Source of the DNA: Parachlamydiaceae bacterium
Lineage (GTDB): Bacteria > Chlamydiota > Chlamydiia > Chlamydiales > Parachlamydiaceae
NCBI GenBank assembly: GCA_013817115.1
Contig: JACDDG010000038.1
Coordinates: forward strand, 1-11,678
DNA: 11,678 bases
Direction: 5' to 3'
Below the pieces are notes generated by a model, which saw only the letters and a program-made list of their open reading frames with translations, did no database searches and was not told where the DNA came from. Shown in pieces: positions 6,278-11,678 of the stretch. A program made the position numbers and the translations under genes. The stretch's first letter is position 1. Each line of letters begins with the position of its first letter.

Positions 6278-7222
6278 ATGAAAAACATTTTAGTAGTTCC
6301 CTATAACTCTGATTGGCCTAAAATATTTGAAATCGAAGCGGCAAAAATCAGTAACACTTTGGGAGATAATTGTATTATCGTTCATCACGTGGGTTCGACT
6401 TCTATACCTGGTCTTTTAGCAAAGCCTGTTATAGATATGATCGGGGTCTTAAAAGATCCTGAAAAATCCATTCAGGCCCTTGAAAAACTAGGCTTTAAAT
6501 ATAAAAGCGAATACAACATTCCGATGCGACTTTATTTTAATCGTTCTGAAGGCGTTGATACAAATCTTCATGTTTACGAAGAAGGCCACCCAGAAATTGA
6601 ACTTAATTTGCTCTTCAGAGACTATTTGCGAGAGCATCCCGACGCAAGAGATGAATATGCCAAGTTAAAAGAAACGCTCTTGAAAGAAAAAGCTTCTTTT
6701 GAAAAAAACAACTCCATTTTTACAGGTTATAACCTTGGTAAAGATGCTTTCATAAGAAAAATTTTAAAGAAGTCAAGCTTTAACCGTATTCGTATTATGA
6801 AGTGCACTCATTACGCAGAATGGGAGGCAGCAAAAAGGTTACGGCTAAAATATTTTTTCGAGCCATTATCTATTGATGATCCCTATACGTGGACATTTGA
6901 CCATAAAGAGCACGCTCATCTCATTTTGTATCACGGTGTGGAAATTATTGGGTATGCACATATCCAATTTTGGCCCAATCAAAGAGCTGCCTTGAGAATA
7001 ATTGTTATTGATGAGCCTTATCGGCAGCATAGTTTTGGAAGTCAGTTTTTACAGCTTTGCGAGAAATGGTTGAAAAAACAGGGTATTCGTTCTTTGCAGG
7101 ATGAAGCAAGGCCGAATGCCGTGACATTTTATCGTAGAAATGGGTATGTTGAAATGCCTTTTGAAGATCCTAGCGGTGAGCCACCAAGCTCTCAAGATGT
7201 TGCCATGGGGAAAAATCTATGA
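6278..7222 (+). CDS. GrpB (UPF0157) nucleotidyltransferase-fold domain fused to a GNAT acetyltransferase
   Basis: A 314-aa two-domain protein. Residues about 5-165 are GrpB/UPF0157, with HVGSTSIPGLLAKPVIDM (G39-S40 and D53) and IELNLLFRDYLREHP, the nucleotidyltransferase-like motifs. Residues about 172-314 are a GNAT domain, with RIIVIDEPYRQHSFGSQFL as motif A (the first Gly of R-x-x-G-x-G replaced by S252) and a C-terminal ARPNAVTFYRRNGYVEMPF. GrpB proteins resemble the aminoglycoside nucleotidyltransferase fold, but their substrates are not established; the GNAT half may acetylate the same or a related small molecule. ATG 6278 is preceded by GAGGA with 8-nt spacing. The stop overlaps the next ATG (7219-7222). 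Confidence 0.88.
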   Translation: MKNILVVPYNSDWPKIFEIEAAKISNTLGDNCIIVHHVGSTSIPGLLAKPVIDMIGVLKDPEKSIQALEKLGFKYKSEYNIPMRLYFNRSEGVDTNLHVYEEGHPEIELNLLFRDYLREHPDARDEYAKLKETLLKEKASFEKNNSIFTGYNLGKDAFIRKILKKSSFNRIRIMKCTHYAEWEAAKRLRLKYFFEPLSIDDPYTWTFDHKEHAHLILYHGVEIIGYAHIQFWPNQRAALRIIVIDEPYRQHSFGSQFLQLCEKWLKKQGIRSLQDEARPNAVTFYRRNGYVEMPFEDPSGEPPSSQDVAMGKNL

Positions 7223-7419
7223 ACAATGAAATTAATCAAAATAAAACCACCAACGAATTCAAAGGAGAAAATTTTCATTACGAATTTAGTAATTGCCCAC
7301 CAGGTCATGAGCGATATTACATGAAAAAAACTTTAGATGGCTATGAGGACAAAATAGTTCAAAGAAAAATTGCCAGGACTGGTGTCTATGGTGTAGCCAC
7401 AGAAAATGGCAGGTTATGA
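7219..7419 (+). CDS. small hypothetical protein, possibly a truncated gene
   Basis: 66 codons starting at the ATG that overlaps the GrpB-GNAT stop, so it would be translated by coupling. The protein is hydrophilic and charged, with YEFSNCPPGHERYYMKKTL and EDKIVQRKIARTGVYG; I do not recognise it. It ends at TGA 7417-7419, inside the beginning of the hydrolase remnant that uses another frame. This suggests the original gene was longer and lost its 3' part in the same event that removed the 5' part of the hydrolase gene. It could also be a genuine small protein. Confidence 0.5.
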   Translation: MNNEINQNKTTNEFKGENFHYEFSNCPPGHERYYMKKTLDGYEDKIVQRKIARTGVYGVATENGRL

Positions 7420-7828
7420 GCATCCCATAATCCTTCTCAATCATGCAAGCTGTGTGGCTATGACCGACTATGCCTTTCTTGCTGAAGATTTGAGTTCTCA
7501 TGGATACGTCGTCATTTCTATTTAGCATGACCTCCAAGTAGATGAAGAAGGGCCGTCATTTTGGGAGGGGAGTAGTTGCTCAAGAAATGCCAAAGTCATC
7601 GATAACATCCTCTATGTTTTTGAATGGCTCAAAGCAACTCAAGCCACTTTGTTTCAAGGAAAAAGTGATCTAAAGCGGGTTGGATTAATAGGTCACTCAT
7701 TGGGAGGCAATTCCTTTGGAAATATAGAGAGGCCATGGAGAGAAAAAAAGAAGAAGACTTCTTGCAAAATGGAAACAGATGTTTTAGTCTCAGGGCGGTC
7801 TGAGGGCTGCTGCTTTCCGTTCGTTTAA
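7406..7828 (+). pseudogene. alpha/beta-hydrolase remnant (PAF-acetylhydrolase / dienelactone-hydrolase-like)
   Basis: The frame from 7406 encodes MAGYEHPIILLNHASCVAMT, DYAFLAEDLSSHGYVVISI, then an in-frame TAG (7523-7525, probably from CAG because the family has QHD here). It continues NAKVIDNILYVFEWLK and the nucleophile elbow GHSLGG (7691-7708, catalytic Ser at 7697). These features fit alpha/beta hydrolases that cleave ester or thioester bonds. The first third of the protein is missing, and after GHSLGGNSF the sequence no longer looks family-like; the acid and His part is absent. The gene is dead: truncated at both ends plus a stop. The frame runs to TAA 7826-7828. Confidence 0.75.
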
Positions 7829-7847
7829 CTTTTCAAAAGAGATAGAC

Positions 7848-8720
7848 GTGATAAAAATAAAATCTTTTCCAGCGTTTGTACTATCACTAGCGATGGTTCA
7901 GTTATTCTCACCGCTACTACATGGGGACGTTCAAGACTATTGGAAAGCAGAGGATTACTATCAAAACTCCTCTTCCCAAAAAAATGCTGCTTCAGATCTT
8001 ATTCAGTATGTGGAAATCAGGGGTGATAGCGACATTTTAGATGTTGGATGTGGTGATGGCAAAATCACTGCCGAAATAGCGGCTAAAATTCCTCAGGGCT
8101 CGATTGTTGGCGTTGACATTTCACCTGCAATGATCGACTTTGCTAAAAGTAATTTTCCTCAAGAAAACTTCCCTAACCTTCGATTTCACCTCAAGGATGC
8201 TCAGGAATTAGATTTTGATATGCAATTCGATCTCCTCTTTTCCTTTACAGCACTGCAGTGGGTGCAAGAGCAAGATGCCTTTCTTAAAGGCGCATTTCGC
8301 TCTTTAAAATCAAACGGAACCTTGGCGATCACAATGCCGATGGGCCTCCCATCGACGCTTGAACAAGCTGTAAATGAGCTGATTTCAACACGTGAATGGT
8401 CACCCTATTTCAATGATTTTGTAACAGGATGGAATTTTGTTTCCGATGTAGAGTATGGCGATATGCTAACAGCAAATCGCTTTACCACAATTAGGTTAGC
8501 AGTTGTCCCTCAAAAAGACGTTTTCCCTTCACGAGAGATCTTTGAAAAATTTATCAGCCAATGGTTACCCTATCTGCGCCCCATACCTGTCGATTTAAAA
8601 CCGAATTTCTTAGCCCAACTCCTCAATCGGTACCTTGAACTAGAGTCTCCATTTCCCAATGGCGAAGTACATTTCAAAATTCGGCGACTTGAAGTTGTCG
8701 CTCTGAAGGCACAAAATTAA
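7848..8720 (+). CDS. class I SAM-dependent methyltransferase with N-terminal signal-like segment
   Basis: 290 aa from GTG 7848. Motif I is ILDVGCGDG (residues 63-71), the acidic SAM-ribose end is VGVDIS (87-92), and motif IV-like FDLLFSFTALQWV and the LKSNGTLAI strand follow. The arrangement resembles trans-aconitate / BioC-type small-molecule methyltransferases, and YWKAEDYYQNSSSQ upstream is typical of that group. The first 26 residues (IKSFPAFVLSLAMVQLFSPL, then LHG) look like a Sec signal peptide or membrane anchor, unusual for an enzyme that needs cytosolic SAM. Without them the core would begin near residue 27. The GTG has only a weak site (AGAGA) upstream; GTG and signal are linked, so the start is uncertain. 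The catalytic frame is intact. Confidence 0.85.
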   Translation: MIKIKSFPAFVLSLAMVQLFSPLLHGDVQDYWKAEDYYQNSSSQKNAASDLIQYVEIRGDSDILDVGCGDGKITAEIAAKIPQGSIVGVDISPAMIDFAKSNFPQENFPNLRFHLKDAQELDFDMQFDLLFSFTALQWVQEQDAFLKGAFRSLKSNGTLAITMPMGLPSTLEQAVNELISTREWSPYFNDFVTGWNFVSDVEYGDMLTANRFTTIRLAVVPQKDVFPSREIFEKFISQWLPYLRPIPVDLKPNFLAQLLNRYLELESPFPNGEVHFKIRRLEVVALKAQN

Positions 8721-8851
8721 CTTATACGGGGTGTGAGGTGCAATGGACCAGTTATATGACGGTTTGCTACACACGAATCAGAATATTTAAAAGGAATGTT
8801 AATTAAAGTTTTTGGAAAAGCTGTCAAATCTTTTTAGTGGGAACGCCCTGC

Positions 8852-8872
8852 CCCCAATTCTTCATAAGAACC
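8852..8872. repeat. ISL3-type terminal inverted repeat (right end), without a full element
   Basis: This 21-mer ending AAGAACC matches the reverse complement of the ISL3-like left repeat at 10476-10496 at 18 of 21 positions. It is oriented as the right-hand end of an element lying to its left, but no transposase is seen there. It is likely the scar of an excised or deleted IS. Confidence 0.55.
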
Positions 8873-8920
8873 AATAAAACTCACTTAAATTGATTGAATT
8901 TATAATTTTGGAAACAATTT

Positions 8921-8953
8921 TTGTTTATTAATAATTTTATTCTATGCTAAAAT
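8921..8953 (+). promoter_or_regulatory. possible promoter of the 470-aa gene
   Basis: TTGTTT (8921-8926) and TATGCT (8943-8948) with 16-bp spacing, running into TAAAAT (8948-8953), in very AT-rich DNA about 100 nt before the start codon. A plausible sigma70 site but not a strong match. Confidence 0.3.
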
Positions 8954-8992
8954 AAATATAAATTCTTGTAAATTTTCCGCGCTAGGAGCCAA

Positions 8993-9014
8993 TCAAAATC
9001 CAACGGGATTTTGA
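8993..9014 (+). promoter_or_regulatory. leader hairpin
   Basis: A perfect 9-bp stem (TCAAAATCC with GGATTTTGA) and a 4-nt loop AACG lie in the predicted leader of the 470-aa gene, 44 nt before its ATG. No U-tract follows, so it is not a standard terminator; it may stabilise the transcript or be chance. Confidence 0.35.
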
Positions 9015-9058
9015 GGTCATAATATTATTCGTTTAAATAAGTAAATGGGGTAAATAGA

Positions 9059-10471
9059 ATGATAAATGCATTAATGATGATAACTGGGTTAAATTTAGGG
9101 GACTACAATGTCTTATGTCCGGAGGGAAATTTTAATTCTAAGATTACGATGGAACAGCCCAATAATGAACTCAATCAGGCTTTCCCATATATTGAGTTTG
9201 ACCAAGAAAAGGCAGCCTCTTATCTCTCTACACTGCCACGTATAAACGATGCAATTGACCTGCGCCAATTTACAGAATTACAAGGAGGCGGCACGCACAA
9301 TATCTATAGATTGAATGAAAATTCCCGGTTTTTGTTGAAAGTAATGAAAAAGACAATAGGAAATGATCTGGAGACACTAGAAAAAGACTTGGCTGAACTG
9401 ACTGGTAAATACGAGCTGCTTTACCAGGTTTTTGACGTAACAAGGTGCTTAGTCGAACGACGTTTTATTGAGCAAGTTTATGTATCAGAACAATTAGCCT
9501 CGAAAAAAACCATTGTATCAGTGGTTCAATTTGATGACTGCTTTCAGTCAAAAGAAAAATTTGGGTATAACATCAGTGGAGTTGAATCAAACGAAATTGA
9601 TATCAATGAAAATCTTTCAAAGTACCACTCGATGAATTTGGGATTGTTGAGCTCTGAGCATTCTACAGAAAAATTCGATCTTGAGGATTTTCTGGTATTT
9701 GAAGACTCCTTTCGGTCAATTTTTAAGATGCTTGATGAGGATGAATCGCTGCGAGAAGCAATGAAAGATTTTTTAGTTCGATTTAAGATTTTCTACAAAA
9801 AAACAGATCTGCTCATGGATATAAGAGGAAAAGATAATGTTCTCTTCTATAAAGATGTATCTGGGTGGAAGTACAAAATAGGTAGTGTAATAAAGCATGA
9901 AACCGGAGATGCGACGAGAAAAATGCTTCAGGAAATCTCTACCAATCCTTCAGCTGTAAATGACTCATTCCAAAATTGGACCCTAATTTTTTATGTACCT
10001 TCTTGGGCTAGGGCACTTAATGCCACTGCGAAAAAACTAGAAATGGATAAGATTGTTGAAAATATAAATCTATCTATGAAAGACAGTCAAAATCTTGCAA
10101 AAATTCATAACGTCCTTCCATCAAGTCACCGAGCACCTTATTATGCAGCGAATGGCAGGTTTGAGGAGGCTTTAGAATTTTTTGACGAATCTGAAAAAAC
10201 ATCATCTTCCCATAACTCATGGATAAGGGATTTCCTAGGTACAGAGTATTGGGGTTGGATCAAAAACGAAGATATTAATCAAACAGAGACGAATAGGATC
10301 GCAACATTTTTAGGCCTTTTGGTGGACCCCAAAAACGAATTTTCTCCTGACAGATGTGACATCATACGACCAGCTATCGAAGGGCTTCTATCGCTGTTAC
10401 AAGATTTCGGTTCGATAGATCCTAATATGAAAGAGGCATCAGAATCGATGTTGCAGCGCTTGGGGAAATAA
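9059..10471 (+). CDS. hypothetical protein, 470 aa, possible degenerate kinase-like fold
   Basis: I do not recognise the family. Residues about 71-145 can be read as a kinase N-lobe: a glycine-rich turn LQGGGTHNIY (G76-G78), a strand ending in K94 (FLLKVMK), a charged helix (EKDLAELTGKYELLYQVF) and a hinge-like strand (TIVSVVQFDDCF). Residues 250-266 (DLLMDIRGKDNVLFYKD) resemble a catalytic loop with D254 and N260, but the spacing is one residue longer than in APH or protein kinases, and no DFG-type Asp follows (KIGSV). The C-terminal half is helical and acidic, ending in LGK four bases before an ISL3-type inverted repeat. ATG 9059 has GGGG about 8 nt upstream; ATG at residue 31 is an alternative. 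The long intact frame indicates selection or recent arrival. Confidence 0.75.
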   Translation: MINALMMITGLNLGDYNVLCPEGNFNSKITMEQPNNELNQAFPYIEFDQEKAASYLSTLPRINDAIDLRQFTELQGGGTHNIYRLNENSRFLLKVMKKTIGNDLETLEKDLAELTGKYELLYQVFDVTRCLVERRFIEQVYVSEQLASKKTIVSVVQFDDCFQSKEKFGYNISGVESNEIDINENLSKYHSMNLGLLSSEHSTEKFDLEDFLVFEDSFRSIFKMLDEDESLREAMKDFLVRFKIFYKKTDLLMDIRGKDNVLFYKDVSGWKYKIGSVIKHETGDATRKMLQEISTNPSAVNDSFQNWTLIFYVPSWARALNATAKKLEMDKIVENINLSMKDSQNLAKIHNVLPSSHRAPYYAANGRFEEALEFFDESEKTSSSHNSWIRDFLGTEYWGWIKNEDINQTETNRIATFLGLLVDPKNEFSPDRCDIIRPAIEGLLSLLQDFGSIDPNMKEASESMLQRLGK

Positions 10472-10475
10472 AGAC

Positions 10476-10989
10476 GGTTCTTGTGAGAAATTGGGGCATA
10501 AGAATGGATTAGGCTGAAGAGCTAATTTATTGATAAAAAAAAGGGAGAGGACATAAAGAAAACCTAAGTAATCAAACTAAAGGAGTTCATTATGTCCGTC
10601 TTTAAAGTCTTTTATACCTTAATCGAGGATAAATCTGTAACTTATAATCAGCAGAATTTTAGTCTGACCGTGTTATTTTTCGTGGTCATTTTAGACATAA
10701 CACCTAGCGTTGTTCTTGTTGTAAATCTTCAGTTGTTCAGATTAGAAAAACTAAGGAAAGGACTTTCAGGTTACTTAACCTGGGGCAAAAAAGAGCTTAT
10801 TTGAAAATTGATACCCACAAACTGCTTTGTCAAAAATGTGGGACTAAAGCTTGGATCCAGCTGGCGTTTACTTCGGGTAAACTTCCTCTGGCAAACGCTT
10901 TTTTATGGTACATCATCCAGCTAATGTCGATGACGACCCTTCTCTCTGTTGCGCTTTTCTTAGGACTTCAGAGAATATTCCTTTATTGA
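10476..10989 (+). mobile_element. ISL3-family insertion sequence remnant (left end and 5' third)
   Basis: The remnant starts with an inverted repeat GGTTCTTGTGAGAAATTGGG (ISL3-type GG-TTCTT tip), just 4 nt after the stop of the 470-aa gene, and is followed by the broken transposase gene. No matching right end occurs before 11678 and the transposase stops after its zinc-finger / helical part, so the right two-thirds has been lost. Confidence 0.6.
10592..10989 (+). pseudogene. ISL3-family transposase, N-terminal fragment with frameshift and stop
   Basis: ATG 10592 has a strong AAGGAG site. The first codons (MSVFKVFYTLIED) fit an ISL3 start, but the frame must shift by one near 10660 to continue as SDRVIFRGHFRHNT, with an internal TAG at 10705-10707. 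It then reads RCSCCKSSVVQIRKTKERTF, RLLNLGQKRAYLKIDTHKL, CQKCGTKAW, AFTSGKLPLANAFLWYIIQL and LLSVALFLGL. These match the ISL3 plan of two Cys-x2-Cys zinc fingers, then the SxxxFxxxFxxYI helix and the helix-turn-helix. The frame stops at TGA 10987-10989, before any DDE catalytic residue, so it is inactive. Confidence 0.7.
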
Positions 10990-11177
10990 CCTGCCTACCA
11001 ACAAATGCAAATCCTTGACCGAGTTCTAGAAGAAAATTTTGAATGTGGTCAATAAGACCCTGCTCTAATATTCTTATGGAGAAGATTTTTTTAGTTAATG
11101 CGATAATTCCTTAAAAAAGAGTTAAAAGGCGGATTAAGAATATTTCACAATGCTAAAAAAATAAAATGAGGAAGTGA

Positions 11178-11183
11178 TATAAT
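11178..11183 (+). promoter_or_regulatory. -10 box upstream of the last gene
   Basis: A perfect TATAAT that would place transcription start near 11190. No good -35 hexamer lies at 16-18 bp (A-rich). The position argues that ATG 11190 is not the start codon and supports ATG 11211. Confidence 0.4.
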
Positions 11184-11210
11184 AACAATATGAACAAAAG
11201 AGAGGTGTCA

Positions 11211-11678
11211 ATGGAAAGTAATAATTATAATTTTAATATTTCAACTTTTGGAAAAACTTATGAGTTCAATCTTCTTGCAAAAAACAAGGACCTAACGTCA
11301 GGTTTTACTGTAATGAATTTAGATGAAAGTGATAAACAATTTATCCAACAACTTCTTCAGAACACTATAGAAAAAATTGAAGGTTTTCCCTCTATTGAAG
11401 CACTAGCCAATAAATTGAGGCTCCAACCTATAGTTTTACATATAGATATGACTCCTAGTTCAAAAATACATAAATTTGCCGTTTCAACAATCCTTAAAAA
11501 TGAAGCAGTTCCAGTTTTTGTTCATAAACCAATTGCAGAAATTGCTAAAAGCATAAACGAAGACCTAAAGGCAACTTGCCTTGAAGGAGCTGGTTCTATT
11601 ATTATGGTATCACGACCGGGCGATGGAACAGCATTGGCAAGTGCTGGCACTTGTTCTGTCAATGGTTCATCTTTAAAT
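11211..11678 (+). CDS. hypothetical protein, 5' part only (runs off the window)
   Basis: 156 codons are open to the end of the window without a stop. ATG 11211 is preceded by AGAGAGG with 5-nt spacing; an in-frame ATG at 11190 is closer to the promoter and has no site. The visible part (MESNNYNFNISTFGKTYEFN, later LANKLRLQPIVLHIDMTPSS and GAGSIIMVSRPGDGTALASA) has no signal peptide or membrane segment. I do not recognise the family. It lies about 220 nt after the ISL3 remnant and probably belongs to the sequence beyond that element. Confidence 0.65.
   Translation, partial: MESNNYNFNISTFGKTYEFNLLAKNKDLTSGFTVMNLDESDKQFIQQLLQNTIEKIEGFPSIEALANKLRLQPIVLHIDMTPSSKIHKFAVSTILKNEAVPVFVHKPIAEIAKSINEDLKATCLEGAGSIIMVSRPGDGTALASAGTCSVNGSSLN

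Larger units (their letters stand above)
8721..9058. other. intergenic region: tiny ORF, solo ISL3-type end, promoter and leader hairpin
   Basis: No sizeable gene. ATG 8743 opens only 15 codons (MDQLYDGLLHTNQNI) behind GAGGT and is probably not a gene. A solo ISL3-like end, a possible promoter and a leader hairpin are listed separately. No clear terminator follows the methyltransferase. Confidence 0.5.

Noticed and set aside
7523..7525. TAG in the hydrolase as possible stop-codon read-through
   Set aside because: The gene is truncated at both ends and the window gives no sign of recoding, so simple decay explains it.
10801..10989. Assignment of the CQKCGTKAW ORF to an IS1595/ISXO2 transposase
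   Set aside because: Joined with the upstream frame, the double Cys-x2-Cys plan and the GGTTCTT inverted repeat fit ISL3 better.
1..11678. CRISPR array, tRNA, rRNA or replication origin
   Set aside because: No regularly spaced repeats, tRNA cloverleaf, rRNA segment or clustered origin boxes were seen on reading.

Overview
The window is AT-rich DNA from an accessory, IS-scarred part of a bacterial chromosome or plasmid. The best guess is a Gram-negative intracellular bacterium of protists (environmental Chlamydiae or Legionella-like). Support for this comes from a spectinomycin phosphotransferase that closely resembles my recollection of Legionella APH(9)-Ia, an HlyD-type adaptor remnant, ISL3 and IS66 elements, and many decayed genes. 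The assignment is inference: there is no rRNA, tRNA or housekeeping gene to anchor it.

Layout. Positions 1-344 hold, on the minus strand, the C-terminal remnant of an HlyD-family secretion adaptor and an unrecognised frame after it. Positions 345-2177 are a complete-looking single-ORF IS66-family element (GTAAG ends, about 25-bp inverted repeats, intact DDE transposase) whose two ends are each palindromic. The element has no matching target duplication and lies between unrelated gene fragments. Positions 2178-3093 are mostly decayed sequence with one good promoter-like site. From 3094 comes a row of small accessory genes, all on the plus strand: an RNHCP zinc-ribbon gene broken by a 1-nt frameshift, a frameshifted and truncated GNAT acetyltransferase, then an intact closely packed run of Nudix hydrolase, APH(9)-like spectinomycin kinase, chloramphenicol-phosphotransferase-like kinase and GrpB-GNAT fusion. 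Several of these are joined by 4-nt ATGA overlaps. A 66-codon small ORF and a broken alpha/beta-hydrolase follow, then a class I SAM methyltransferase with a signal-peptide-like N-terminus.

Positions 8721-11210 are a second IS-affected zone. An ISL3-type right inverted repeat (8852-8872) and an ISL3-type left inverted repeat (10476-10496) bracket an unrecognised 470-aa protein gene (9059-10471) that may have a kinase-like fold. The left repeat is followed by a decayed ISL3 transposase (10592-10989). A new gene of unknown function starts at 11211 behind a perfect TATAAT box and runs off the window.

How it works together: the middle block (3958-7222) looks like one transcription unit of small-molecule phosphorylating, acetylating and hydrolysing enzymes, of the kind that detoxify antibiotics or scavenge nucleotides. 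It has accumulated next to IS elements and is partly decaying at both edges (RNHCP and GNAT upstream, hydrolase downstream).
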